Source of the DNA: Pseudomonas syringae
GTDB taxonomy: Bacteria; Pseudomonadota; Gammaproteobacteria; Pseudomonadales; Pseudomonadaceae
Assembly (NCBI RefSeq): GCF_021605415.1
Contig: NZ_WKEQ01000007.1
Coordinates: forward strand, 62,001 to 126,000
Reading direction: 5' to 3'
DNA: 64,000 nt
The position numbers and the translations under genes are program-made. Shown here piece after piece: positions 37,485 to 46,777 of this stretch. Every line of letters starts with the position of its first letter. The stretch's first letter is position 1. The notes under the pieces are model-generated. The model was not told the origin of the DNA. It did not search any database and saw only the letters and a list, made by a program, of their open reading frames with translations.

Positions 37485-39668
37485 CTACAAGGCTTCCAGT
37501 TTCGCATAGCCGAGCATCAGCCACTTGCTGCCTTCGCTGAAATTGACCTGCACCCGCGCCTGCGCCCCGGCACCTTCGAAATTGAGGATCACGCCCTCGC
37601 CGAAGATCGAATGCCGCACCGCCTGGCCAAGGCTCAAGGCAGTGTCCGGAATCTCACTGCCGCTGAACAGATTGCTGCCGCCCATCGTCTGGTTGCCGCC
37701 GAACGGCCGGCTGACGCTGTTGGACAGGCGCACTTCCTGAATCAGACCTTTTGGCACTTCCCGTACGAAACGCGAAACCTTGTTATAGGTCTCGCTGCCG
37801 TACAGGCGCCGGGTTTCCGCATAGGTCATCACCAGATTCTGCATCGCCCGGGTGATGCCGACGTACGCCAGACGCCGTTCTTCTTCAAGACGACCCGGTT
37901 CTTCCAGGCTCATCTTGTGCGGGAACAGGCCTTCTTCCATGCCGACCAGGAACACGTAAGGAAATTCCAGGCCTTTGGCGCTGTGCAGGGTCATCAACTG
38001 AATGCTGTCTTCGTGTTCGTCGGCCTGCGTGTCGCCGGCCTCCAGCGAGGCGTGGCCGAGGAACGCCGCCAACGGCGTCAGGTCTTCGTCTTCTTCGCTG
38101 TTTTCGAAGTTGCGCGCGGCGCTGACCAGTTCTTCAAGGTTTTCCACCCTGGCCTGGCCTTTCTCGCCTTTTTCCGCTTCGTGATAAGCGATCAAACCGG
38201 ATTGCTCGATGACGGTTTGAGTCATCAGGTGCAACGGCATCTGCGCGCACTTGGCTGCGAGGTTCTCGATCAGCTCGATGAAGGCGCCCAAGGCACCCGC
38301 CGCGCGTCCGGTCAGACCTTTATTGGCCACCAACAGGCGCATCGCTTCCCACATCGATACATCGCTGTGGCGTGCATGCTCGCGAATCGCCTCGACGGTC
38401 TTTTCGCCTATGCCACGGGTCGGAACGTTGATCACCCGTTCAAGCGCCGCATCGTTGCCGCGGCCTTCGAGCAAACGCATGTACGCCATGGCGTTCTTGA
38501 TTTCCGCCCGCTCGAAGAATCGCTGGCCGCCATAGATTCGATACGGAATGCGCTCGCGCAGCAAGGCTTCTTCCAAAACGCGGGATTGGGCGTTGGAGCG
38601 GTACAGAATCGCGATATCGCTGCGAGCGAGGCCGGTTTTCAGCGCGCTTTCGATGGTTTCGACAACGTAGCGTGCTTCATCGTGTTCATTGAACGCGGCG
38701 TAGAGGTTGATCGCTTCGCCGTCGCCGCCATCGGTCCACAGCTCTTTGCCCAGACGCCCGGTGTTGTTGGCGATCAGGGCGTTGGCTGCCTTGAGAATGC
38801 CGGCGGTGGAGCGGTAGTTCTGCTCCAGACGAATGGTTTCGGCGTCCGGGAAGTCGGCGGAATACTGATGGATGTTTTCGATCTTCGCGCCCCGCCAGCC
38901 GTAAATCGACTGATCGTCGTCGCCGACCACCATCAGGCTGTCGCCGCCATGGCCGAGCAGACGCAACCAGGCGTACTGCACGGCGTTGGTGTCCTGGAAT
39001 TCGTCGACCAGAATGTGCCGGAAGCGTTTCTGATAATGCGCGAGCAGGCCCGGATGGTCGCGCCACAGGTCGAGGGCACGCAGTAACAGCTCGGAAAAAT
39101 CGATGACGCCGGCGCGCAGGCACGCGGCCTCATAGGCCTCATAGATGCCGCGCATGGTCGCCAGGAACAAATCGCCCCCGGCCTGAATATGTTGCGGACG
39201 CAGGCCTTCGTCTTTCTGTCCGTTGATGAACCATTGCGCCTGACGCGCCGGCCAGCGTTGCTCATCCAGCCCCAGCTCGCGGATCACCCGCTTGACCAGC
39301 CGCTGCTGATCGTCGCTGTCGAGAATCTGGAAGGTCTGGCTCAGTCCGGCTTCCTGCCAATGCGCCCGCAGCAAGCGGTGCGCCAGGCCGTGGAAGGTGC
39401 CGACCCACATGCCGGCCGGGTTGATACCCATCAACTGCTCGATGCGGTGACGCATTTCGGCAGCGGCCTTGTTGGTGAAGGTCACCGACAGGATGGAGTG
39501 GGGCGAGGCGTTTTCGACCTGGATCAACCAGGCGATACGGTGCACCAGCACTCGGGTTTTACCGGAGCCAGCACCGGCCAGAACCAACTGACGGCCGACG
39601 GGGGCCGCTACGGCCTGACGTTGGGCATCGTTGAGGGAGTTCAGCAAAAGGGAGAGATCATCGCGCAT
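37485..39668 (-). CDS. uvrD: DNA helicase II UvrD
   Basis: 727-residue superfamily-1 3'-5' helicase of nucleotide excision and mismatch repair. Motif Q region LNDAQRQAV; motif I AGAGSGKT; motif II VDEFQDTN; motif III VVGDDDQSIYGWRGA; motif V TLHSAKGLEFPYVFLVGME; motif VI YVGITRA; and the C-terminal tail ending VNFSEGSKWLMLGYAKLEAL. Full length. Followed on the other strand by a GGDEF/EAL gene, the same neighbours as in P. aeruginosa. Confidence 0.96.
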   Translation of the reverse strand: MRDDLSLLLNSLNDAQRQAVAAPVGRQLVLAGAGSGKTRVLVHRIAWLIQVENASPHSILSVTFTNKAAAEMRHRIEQLMGINPAGMWVGTFHGLAHRLLRAHWQEAGLSQTFQILDSDDQQRLVKRVIRELGLDEQRWPARQAQWFINGQKDEGLRPQHIQAGGDLFLATMRGIYEAYEAACLRAGVIDFSELLLRALDLWRDHPGLLAHYQKRFRHILVDEFQDTNAVQYAWLRLLGHGGDSLMVVGDDDQSIYGWRGAKIENIHQYSADFPDAETIRLEQNYRSTAGILKAANALIANNTGRLGKELWTDGGDGEAINLYAAFNEHDEARYVVETIESALKTGLARSDIAILYRSNAQSRVLEEALLRERIPYRIYGGQRFFERAEIKNAMAYMRLLEGRGNDAALERVINVPTRGIGEKTVEAIREHARHSDVSMWEAMRLLVANKGLTGRAAGALGAFIELIENLAAKCAQMPLHLMTQTVIEQSGLIAYHEAEKGEKGQARVENLEELVSAARNFENSEEDEDLTPLAAFLGHASLEAGDTQADEHEDSIQLMTLHSAKGLEFPYVFLVGMEEGLFPHKMSLEEPGRLEEERRLAYVGITRAMQNLVMTYAETRRLYGSETYNKVSRFVREVPKGLIQEVRLSNSVSRPFGGNQTMGGSNLFSGSEIPDTALSLGQAVRHSIFGEGVILNFEGAGAQARVQVNFSEGSKWLMLGYAKLEAL

Positions 39669-39925
39669 CGGCGCATTCTAGGGTGCGCCGCCAGCCCGGG
39701 CAAACCGAGCTTTGCATTAGCCGATGAAAGTGCTGCCAATGACGACCGGTCGGTCATTGCCTGCAAGCGGCGACCGGTCTGGCCTGAGGGCGTTTTGGTT
39801 GCGCCGGGGGGCGGGAAAATCCGATGAAATTATGACCCCCGGCAGTTTGGCAAGCGCCGTGGCTTGTGTATGCTCCGTCCACGTTTCGGGCGCATGCTCC
39901 TCTTATAAGAACAACAACATTGCCT

Positions 39926-42799
39926 ATGTCCCTCAGCTCCGACCTGTCGGGCCCCATCGTGGAAACCCGGGTCATCCGCAAGCAGTACGCCATGCAGATA
40001 GCGGTCGAACGCACTCGACTGCTGTATCAGGGTTCACTGCTGCCTACGCTGTTCATGTTGATCAACGGTCTGGTCTGCGCCGCTTTGCTTTGGAGCCCGC
40101 AGCGCTACTTCGTGGTCAGCGTCTGGCTGGTATGGCTGCTGTCGCTGGTGGCGCTGCGGGTGATTCAGGTCGCGGCCTTCGATTCGGCGATTCCCGACCG
40201 CCAGGCACAACCGATCTGGCGGCGCATGTTCCTGCTCGGTTCGACCCTGACCGGTCTGACTCTGGCTGGCGCCGGTATCGCCTTGGTGCCTGCCGACAAT
40301 TTTATGCAGCAGGCCTGGGTATTCGGCCTGATCGGCGCCGCGACCCTGTCGGCCAGCGTGGCGTATGCGGTGAGCCTGCCAGCGTTCCTGTCCTTTACCT
40401 TGCCGTGTCTGCTGCCGGCCATTGGTTATCTGTTCTGGGGTGGCGACGAACAGGCTCGTGGCTGGGGATGGCTTGGACTGATCCTGCTGGGTTCCCTGAG
40501 CGTGGTGGCTTGGCAGATCAATCGCTTGATCGATCGCGGCTTGTTGCGGCGCTTCCAGAACCAGGCCTTGATCGAAAATCTGCAACAGGCCCAGGCCCGC
40601 AGCGATCAGCTCAATCAGAAACTGGCCAAGGAAATCGAACACCGCCGCTGCGCCGAGGGCAAATTGCGCGAGGCTCAGGTCGAACTGGAAAATCGTGTCG
40701 CCCTGCGCAGTCAGGAATTGGACGCTGCCAATCAGGCGCTGAGCAAAAGCGAAGCGCGGCTGGAACTGGCGCTCAAGGCCAGCGAACTGGGTTTGTGGGA
40801 CTGGAATCTGCAAACCGACGAAGTCCATCACACGCAGATCAAGGAATTGTTCGGTCTCGCACCGGAATACGTCACTGCGCTGATCCGCCACCTCAAGCCG
40901 CGCCTGCATCCGGATGATCTGCCGACGCTCAAACACACGCTGATCGAACATCTGAAGGGGCGCACGGAGGACTATCAGATCGAGTACCGCGTGCGTCACG
41001 GCGACGGTCACTGGGTCTGGATCGAAGACCGTGGTCGTGCGGTGGAACGGGGCGCAAACGGCCGGGTGATCCGCATGGTCGGCACCCGGCGCGACATCAG
41101 CGCCAGCAAAAACCTGGAAGCGCAACGGCAATTGGCGGCGACAGTGTTTGAAGCTGCGAGTGAGGGGATCGTGATTCTTGATCCCAATTACTCGTTGATT
41201 GCGATTAATCAGGCATTCAGCCGCGTCACCGGTTACGACATCGATGACATGCTCGGTCGCAACGTGGTCGAACTGCCGTGCAGTCGCGACGCCCGGCGCC
41301 ATTACCTGGCGATCCGCCAAGCGCTGGAACAGCATGGCCATTGGCAGGGCGAGTTGGTGGAGACGCGCAAGAATGGCGAACTCTATCCGCAATGGCTGCA
41401 ACTGACCGCAGTGTGCGATGACCGAGGACATGTCAGTCACATTGTCGGCTTCTTCGCCGATTTATCTGCGCGACGCGAATCAGAAGAACGCATGCGCTAT
41501 CTGACCCATTACGACGAACTCACCGGCCTGGCCAACCGCTCGATGTTCCGCGAACGGCTCAGCGAAGCGCACCAGCGCGTGCGACAGGGCAGCCATCGCA
41601 ACCTGGCGCTGTTGCACATCAATCTGGATCGGTTCAAGCAACTCAATGACAGCCTCGGTCACGAAGTCGCGGATCAGTTGCTGCAAAAAATGTCTCGTCG
41701 ACTGGTCAATGCGCTGCCCGAAGCAGACACCATTGCGCGATTGTCCGGCGATGAATTCGCGGTGTTATTCACGGCTTACGGCAACCTTTCGAGCCTGGCG
41801 CGCGTGGCGACGCGCCTGGCGGGCAAATTGCGCGTACCGGTCACGGTGGAAGGGCATGAGCTGGTCGTCAGCGCTTCGATGGGTATCAGTTTGCTGCCGG
41901 ACAACGCCCGGGAAATCTCCGCGCTGGTCAGCCAGTCGAACATGGCCATGCAACATGCCAAGCACCTGGGCGGCAACAATTTCCAGTTCTATACCGACAG
42001 CCTGCAAGCCACCACGCTGGAGCGCCTGCAACTGGAAAACCAGCTGCGCAAAGCCATTGAAGAACAACAGCTGAACGTCTTCTACCAGCCCAAGTTGTGT
42101 CTGGAAACCGGGCGTTTGAATGCCGCCGAAGCCTTGGTGCGCTGGGATCATCCGACCATGGGGCGGGTGCCTCCGGGGGAGTTCATCGGCCTCGCCGAGG
42201 AAACCGGCCTGATCGGGCCGATCGGCGAATTCGTCTTGCGTCAGGCTTGCTGGCAAGCGTGCGAATGGCAGCGTCAGGGGCTGGCACCGATTCGGGTGTC
42301 GGTGAATCTGTCAGTGCATCAATTGCGTCAAGGCAAACTGGTCAGTCTGGTGCGGCAAGTGCTGGAGGAAACCGGTCTGGCGCCGCAATACCTGGAGCTG
42401 GAGCTGACGGAAAGCCAGTTGCTCGACAGCGTCGAACACATCATCGCGACCTTCCAGCAGTTGCGCGATCTGGGGGTGAAACTGGCGATCGACGATTTCG
42501 GCACCGGTTACTCATCACTGAGTTACCTCAAGCGTATTCCGGTGGATTACGTGAAGATCGATCAGGCATTCATACGCGGTCTGGGGGAGGGCGGTGAGGA
42601 CGCGGCGATCACTCGGGCGATCATCGCCATGGCCCACGGCTTATCGCTGAAGGTCGTCGCCGAAGGCGTGGAGCGGCAGGAGCAACTGGAGTTCTTGCGG
42701 GTCGAGGGCTGCGACGAAGTGCAGGGCTATCTGATCAGTCGTCCGGTGGCTGCTGAAGGCTTGGCCGGGCTATTGCGTGCGCAGGAACGTACGCGTTAA
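39926..42799 (+). CDS. PAS-GGDEF-EAL protein, probable c-di-GMP phosphodiesterase
   Basis: 957-residue inner-membrane signalling protein. Residues about 35-205 hold five or six hydrophobic segments, then a coiled coil (IENLQQAQARSDQLNQKL), two PAS/PAC units (SELGLWDWNLQTDEVHHTQ; FEAASEGIVILDPNYSLIAI), a GGDEF-type domain whose signature reads SGDEF (LSGDEFAVLF), and an intact EAL domain (AAEALVRW, IDDFGTGYSSLSYL, YVKIDQAFI, CDEVQGYLISRP). The altered GGDEF and complete EAL suggest c-di-GMP hydrolysis, with the first domain regulatory, but SGDEF can be active. The start MSLSSDLSGP is the best family-like ATG although its ribosome site is weak. Confidence 0.9.
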   Translation: MSLSSDLSGPIVETRVIRKQYAMQIAVERTRLLYQGSLLPTLFMLINGLVCAALLWSPQRYFVVSVWLVWLLSLVALRVIQVAAFDSAIPDRQAQPIWRRMFLLGSTLTGLTLAGAGIALVPADNFMQQAWVFGLIGAATLSASVAYAVSLPAFLSFTLPCLLPAIGYLFWGGDEQARGWGWLGLILLGSLSVVAWQINRLIDRGLLRRFQNQALIENLQQAQARSDQLNQKLAKEIEHRRCAEGKLREAQVELENRVALRSQELDAANQALSKSEARLELALKASELGLWDWNLQTDEVHHTQIKELFGLAPEYVTALIRHLKPRLHPDDLPTLKHTLIEHLKGRTEDYQIEYRVRHGDGHWVWIEDRGRAVERGANGRVIRMVGTRRDISASKNLEAQRQLAATVFEAASEGIVILDPNYSLIAINQAFSRVTGYDIDDMLGRNVVELPCSRDARRHYLAIRQALEQHGHWQGELVETRKNGELYPQWLQLTAVCDDRGHVSHIVGFFADLSARRESEERMRYLTHYDELTGLANRSMFRERLSEAHQRVRQGSHRNLALLHINLDRFKQLNDSLGHEVADQLLQKMSRRLVNALPEADTIARLSGDEFAVLFTAYGNLSSLARVATRLAGKLRVPVTVEGHELVVSASMGISLLPDNAREISALVSQSNMAMQHAKHLGGNNFQFYTDSLQATTLERLQLENQLRKAIEEQQLNVFYQPKLCLETGRLNAAEALVRWDHPTMGRVPPGEFIGLAEETGLIGPIGEFVLRQACWQACEWQRQGLAPIRVSVNLSVHQLRQGKLVSLVRQVLEETGLAPQYLELELTESQLLDSVEHIIATFQQLRDLGVKLAIDDFGTGYSSLSYLKRIPVDYVKIDQAFIRGLGEGGEDAAITRAIIAMAHGLSLKVVAEGVERQEQLEFLRVEGCDEVQGYLISRPVAAEGLAGLLRAQERTR

Positions 42800-42872
42800 G
42801 GGCTACACGCAGCCGATGTCTCATGAAACGGGGACATCGAGTTACGCATTGGACGGGCAAAAAGAAGATTCA

Positions 42873-42887
42873 TGTAGTATAACTACA
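42873..42887. promoter_or_regulatory. HexR/RpiR-type operator upstream of the RpiR gene
   Basis: TGTAGTATAACTACA: perfect 6-base arms with a 3-base centre, 49 bases before the RpiR start. It fits the pattern TGTARTNNNAYTACA reported for HexR in gammaproteobacteria, so it is a good candidate for autoregulation. Confidence 0.65.
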
Positions 42888-42935
42888 AGCTTGCTACATC
42901 CCTGGCATCTGCCCAATAACAAAGAGTCCAGCCCT

Positions 42936-43802
42936 TTGAATCTGCTGCAACATATTGCCCAGTCACGTCACCTGTTACGCAAGTCGGAGCTCAAGGTCGC
43001 CGATCACGTGCTGCTTGACCCTGCGGCCGTCATGCACAGTTCCATGGCCGACCTGGCCCACAGCGTCGGCATCAGTGAGCCGACCATCGTGCGCTTCTGC
43101 CGCGCCATCGGTTGCTCCGGTTTTCAGGATCTCAAGCTCAAGCTGGCCCAGAGCCTGGCCGCTGGCGCGAGTTTTGGTCAGTTCGCGATCCATGAAGACG
43201 ATTCGGTCGCCGACTACAGCCTGAAAATTTTCGACACCACGTTGCACACGCTGATGGAGGTTCGCGAGAAGCTCGATCCGGTGGAATTGCAGCGCGCGGT
43301 GACGCTGATGTCTCAGGCCCAGCGCGTCGAGTTCTATGGCTTCGGTGCTTCGGGCGCCGTCGCGGCGGATGCGCAGCACAAGTTCTTTCGATTATTGCTG
43401 ACGGCGGCGGCGTATTCCGACCCGCACATGCAGGCGATGTCGGCCGTGACGCTGAAACCCACCGACGTGGCGATCTGTATTTCCCAGTCCGGCCGCTCAA
43501 AAGATTTGCTGATCACCGCCAATCTGGTGCGCGAGAGTGGCGCGTCGCTGATCACCTTGTGTCCGAGCCAGACGCCGCTGGCCGAACTGTCGACCGTCAA
43601 CCTGGCGATCGATGTGCATGAAGACACCGAAATCTACACGCCGCTGACGTCGCGCATTGCTCACCTCGTAGTGATCGACGTGCTGGCGATGGGCGTGGCC
43701 ATGGCGCGCGGGCCGAGCCTGGTCAACCACCTGAAGAGCGTTAAGCGCAGCCTGCGCAGCTTACGGTTGTCGCCCAAATCAGTGAAAGCGCTGGACGACT
43801 GA
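42936..43802 (+). CDS. RpiR/HexR-family transcriptional regulator
   Basis: 288-residue regulator of sugar metabolism: N-terminal HTH_6 (KSELKVADHVLLDP, MADLAHSVGISEPTIVRFCRAIGCSGFQDLK) and a C-terminal SIS sugar-phosphate domain (RVEFYGFGASGAVAADAQHKFFRLL, ICISQSGRSKDLL). The start is taken as TTG at 42936 (LNLLQHIAQSR), with AAGAG upstream; the open frame begins earlier, but the palindromic operator falls in that stretch, which argues that it is leader. It probably responds to a phosphorylated sugar acid such as KDPG, by family analogy. P. aeruginosa has a homologous gene in the same neighbourhood (PA5438, recalled). Confidence 0.88.
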   Translation: MNLLQHIAQSRHLLRKSELKVADHVLLDPAAVMHSSMADLAHSVGISEPTIVRFCRAIGCSGFQDLKLKLAQSLAAGASFGQFAIHEDDSVADYSLKIFDTTLHTLMEVREKLDPVELQRAVTLMSQAQRVEFYGFGASGAVAADAQHKFFRLLLTAAAYSDPHMQAMSAVTLKPTDVAICISQSGRSKDLLITANLVRESGASLITLCPSQTPLAELSTVNLAIDVHEDTEIYTPLTSRIAHLVVIDVLAMGVAMARGPSLVNHLKSVKRSLRSLRLSPKSVKALDD

Positions 43803-43818
43803 CGTCGTCCAGAGCCGC

Positions 43819-43899
43819 GGGCAATCCCGGCTCTTACAGGTGTCAGCTATGTCCACAGATTTGTGTGCAGCACCAAAACCTGTAGAGCCGGGCTTGCCC
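43819..43899. repeat. REPIN-like inverted repeat
   Basis: Arms at 43819-43841 and 43879-43899 (GGGCAATCCCGGCTCTTACAGG against CCTGTAGAGCCGGGCTTGCCC) fold back on each other with a spacer of about 37 bases, right after the RpiR stop. A different REP subfamily from the one at 33248. Confidence 0.75.
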
Positions 43900-44025
43900 A
43901 CGAAAGCGTTCTCAAAAGCAGCGAAGTTTTATAAAAATGTTCATCAGTCTGTAACCCCGACACCGCCAAACCGTCATCCCCGCCGCCTATCGTGAAACTC
44001 CCGTACTCGCCTTGGGAGACTCGAA

Positions 44026-44238
44026 ATGGCTCAGCCCTACGAAGAACGCAACAGCGCCGCGAAAACCCGTCGTCAGCAAGAAGACCAGCGCCGCATGGAA
44101 TTTCGCCGTGCAATCGAAGATCGCTTCGAACAACGCCAGCTTCTCGCCGAGATCGGCGATTTTTCAGCAGAACTCGAACTCAACTGTTGGCAGGTAACAC
44201 CGGCAATTTCCCGGCGAACCGCTCAACCAGCGCGCTGA
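44026..44238 (+). CDS. Small basic conserved protein (PA3496-like)
   Basis: 70-residue protein with a clean GGAG site 8 bases upstream. Residues 1-50 are strongly charged and helical (SAAKTRRQQEDQRRMEFRRAIEDRFEQRQLLAEIGDF) and resemble a small Pseudomonas family I recall as PA3496-like; no function is established. The last 19 codons overlap the 3' end of the convergent LysR gene, so the final residues (WQVTPAISRRTAQPAR) may be a recent extension past a lost stop codon. Confidence 0.6.
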   Translation: MAQPYEERNSAAKTRRQQEDQRRMEFRRAIEDRFEQRQLLAEIGDFSAELELNCWQVTPAISRRTAQPAR

Positions 44239-45142
44239 TCTGCACGCGTTCGTTGCGGATAAACGCCAGGAAGGCGTGCGCCACCGGTGACAGGCGCTTG
44301 GCCTTGGCCTGCACCAGGCACCAGCTGCGAAACAGCGGCAATTCCTCGATCGGCAACTCGATCAATCCGCCGGTCGCCAGCTCCAGGTTCAGGGCATGGC
44401 GCGTCATCAGCGCCAGGCCCAAACCCGCCACCACACATTCACGCTGGGCTTCGGCCGAGGCCACTTCCTGGGTCTGGGTGAAGTGCACGCGCTTCTCTTT
44501 GAAATATTCTTCGCAGGCCAGTCGCGTGCCGGAACCAGGCTCGCGGATCAGCAGCGTATAGGGCTCCAGATCCTGCAAGCGCAGCGGGCCCATGTGTGAC
44601 AACGGATGATCCGGCCGCGCAACGGCCACAATGGGGTTGTTCAGGAACGGCAGAAACTCCAGCCCCATGTCCTGCGGCACCATTGACATGATCACCAAAT
44701 CATCGCGGTTATCCGACAGGCGCCGAATGACTTGCCCACGATTGACTACAGTCAGCTGCAAATTTACCTCAGGGTGCTGACGCTTGAACGCGGCGAACAA
44801 ATGCGGCACGAAGTATTTGGCGCTGGACTCGACGGCCAGCTTCAACTGGCCCTGCAGCGAACCTTGCATGTCCGAAAGCTGCATATCGAGGTTTTCCAGT
44901 CGGCCAAAAATGTCCCGGCTGGCGCGTTGCAGTGCTTCGGCGGCCTCGGTCATGTAGAGTTTTTTACCGACGTAATCGAACAGCGGCTGCCCAATCAGCT
45001 CTTCGAGCTGACGGATCTGTAGGCTGACGGCCGGTTGTGTGAGAGACATTTCCTCGGCTGCTCGACTGTAAGAACGTAAATCGCACACTTCATTGAAGAT
45101 CTGCAATTGACGCAATGTCATACGCATCAATGACTTACGCAT
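44180..45142 (-). CDS. LysR-family transcriptional regulator
   Basis: 320-residue regulator: N-terminal winged HTH (LRQLQIFNEVCDLRSYSRAAEEM, LTQPAVSLQIRQLEELIGQPLF) and a periplasmic-binding-like effector domain (LQGQLKLAVESSAKYFVPHLFAAFK, PVAHAFLAFIRNE). It is divergent from pycA, 191 bases away, the same arrangement as PA5437 and its carboxylase genes in P. aeruginosa, so it probably controls pyruvate carboxylase. A palindrome suited to LysR binding lies in the gap. Confidence 0.92.
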   Translation of the reverse strand: MRKSLMRMTLRQLQIFNEVCDLRSYSRAAEEMSLTQPAVSLQIRQLEELIGQPLFDYVGKKLYMTEAAEALQRASRDIFGRLENLDMQLSDMQGSLQGQLKLAVESSAKYFVPHLFAAFKRQHPEVNLQLTVVNRGQVIRRLSDNRDDLVIMSMVPQDMGLEFLPFLNNPIVAVARPDHPLSHMGPLRLQDLEPYTLLIREPGSGTRLACEEYFKEKRVHFTQTQEVASAEAQRECVVAGLGLALMTRHALNLELATGGLIELPIEELPLFRSWCLVQAKAKRLSPVAHAFLAFIRNERVQISALVERFAGKLPVLPANS

Positions 45143-45179
45143 TTTATGAAGACTCTTGCCATAGGCTGTAGCGCTGACT

Positions 45180-45195
45180 ATAAGTGTTTACTTAT
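45180..45195. promoter_or_regulatory. Candidate LysR operator between lysR and pycA
   Basis: ATAAGT-N4-ACTTAT, perfect 6-base arms, in an AT-rich stretch between the divergent genes, 38 bases before the LysR start. It has the dyad T-N11-A form that LysR proteins recognise. Confidence 0.55.
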
Positions 45196-45250
45196 GGCTA
45201 ACCCAATAATTATTCATTTTTGTTAATCCCTTGCGAGGGCTAGTGTGAAG

Positions 45251-45282
45251 ACGCGACCAAACTGAAACATTTGGTCACGCGT
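45251..45282. promoter_or_regulatory. Hairpin in the pycA leader
   Basis: An 11-base stem (ACGCGACCAAA with TTTGGT-CA-CGCGT, 2-base bulge) and 8-base loop, 50 bases before the pycA start. No U tract follows. It may be a 5' leader structure or an mRNA-stabilising element. Confidence 0.5.
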
Positions 45283-45333
45283 CGGCCTGGGTCTAGCAGG
45301 TCGTTAGGTACCACCGGCTCAAGGAACCTCCAA

Positions 45334-46749
45334 GTGATAACAAAGATCCTGATCGCCAACCGTGGTGAGATTGCCGTACGAATCGTGCGTGCTTGCGCCG
45401 AGATGGGCATTCGCTCGGTCGCGATCTATTCCGATGCGGATCGCCATGCCTTGCATGTGAAGCGCGCGGACGAGGCCCACAGCATTGGCGCCGAGCCACT
45501 GGCCGGTTACCTGAACCCGCGCAAGCTGGTGAACCTGGCGGTTGAAACCGGTTGTGATGCGCTGCACCCCGGCTACGGCTTCCTTTCGGAAAATGCCGAG
45601 CTGGCAGACATCTGCGCCGAGCGTGGTATCAAATTCATTGGCCCGTCGGCGGAAGTCATCCGCCGCATGGGCGACAAGACCGAAGCGCGCCGCAGCATGA
45701 TCAAGGCCGGCGTGCCAGTCACTCCGGGCACCGAGGGCAATGTGTCGGGCATCGAAGAGGCGCTGACCGAAGGCGATCGCATCGGTTATCCGGTGATGCT
45801 CAAAGCCACCTCTGGCGGTGGCGGTCGCGGTATCCGTCGCTGCAACAGCCGTGAAGAACTCGAACAGAATTTCCCCCGAGTGATCTCCGAAGCCACCAAG
45901 GCATTCGGTTCGGCGGAAGTCTTCCTGGAAAAATGCATCGTCAATCCCAAGCACATCGAAGCGCAGATCCTCGGTGACAGTTTCGGCAACGTGGTGCACC
46001 TGTTCGAGCGTGACTGCTCGATCCAGCGCCGCAACCAGAAACTGATCGAAATCGCGCCGAGCCCGCAGCTGACCCCGGAACAGCGCGCCTACATCGGCGA
46101 CCTGTCGGTGCGTGCAGCCAAGGCTGTGGGTTACGAAAACGCCGGCACCGTGGAGTTCCTGCTTGCCGAGGGCGAGGTGTACTTCATGGAGATGAACACC
46201 CGGGTGCAGGTGGAACACACCATCACCGAAGAAATCACCGGGATCGACATCGTTCGCGAACAGATCCGCATCGCCTCCGGCCTGCCGCTGTCGGTCAAGC
46301 AGGAAGACATTGTCCATCGCGGTTTTGCGTTGCAGTTCCGGATCAACGCCGAAGACCCGAAAAACAACTTCCTGCCGAGCTTCGGCAAGATCACTCGCTA
46401 TTACGCTCCCGGCGGTCCGGGCGTGCGCACCGACACGGCGATCTACACCGGCTACACCATCCCGCCGTTCTACGATTCGATGTGCCTGAAACTGGTGGTC
46501 TGGGCGCTGACCTGGGAAGAAGCGATGGATCGTGGCCTGCGCGCGCTCGACGACATGCGTCTGCAAGGGGTCAAGACCACAGCCGCGTACTACCAGGAAA
46601 TCCTGCGCAACCCGGAATTCCGTAGCGGCCAGTTCAATACCAGCTTCGTTGAAAGCCACCCTGAACTGACCAACTACTCGATCAAGCGCAAACCCGAAGA
46701 GCTGGCCCTGGCCATCGCCGCCGCCATCGCCGCCCACGCAGGTCTATGA
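45334..46749 (+). CDS. pycA: Pyruvate carboxylase subunit A (biotin carboxylase)
   Basis: 471-residue ATP-grasp enzyme that carboxylates the biotin on its partner subunit. N-terminal KILIANRGEIAVRIVRAC, ATP-binding SGGGGRGIRRC, FLEKCIVNPKHIEAQILGD, and catalytic EMNTRVQVEHTITEEITGIDIV. It starts at GTG (45334) with AAGGA 8 bases upstream. With pycB it forms the two-subunit (alpha4-beta4 type) pyruvate carboxylase of pseudomonads, making oxaloacetate for the TCA cycle. AccC is the nearest alternative, but the partner gene decides the call. Confidence 0.94.
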   Translation: MITKILIANRGEIAVRIVRACAEMGIRSVAIYSDADRHALHVKRADEAHSIGAEPLAGYLNPRKLVNLAVETGCDALHPGYGFLSENAELADICAERGIKFIGPSAEVIRRMGDKTEARRSMIKAGVPVTPGTEGNVSGIEEALTEGDRIGYPVMLKATSGGGGRGIRRCNSREELEQNFPRVISEATKAFGSAEVFLEKCIVNPKHIEAQILGDSFGNVVHLFERDCSIQRRNQKLIEIAPSPQLTPEQRAYIGDLSVRAAKAVGYENAGTVEFLLAEGEVYFMEMNTRVQVEHTITEEITGIDIVREQIRIASGLPLSVKQEDIVHRGFALQFRINAEDPKNNFLPSFGKITRYYAPGGPGVRTDTAIYTGYTIPPFYDSMCLKLVVWALTWEEAMDRGLRALDDMRLQGVKTTAAYYQEILRNPEFRSGQFNTSFVESHPELTNYSIKRKPEELALAIAAAIAAHAGL

Positions 46750-46777
46750 ATGAAGCAGCTGCAAGCTTCGAGCTGTG

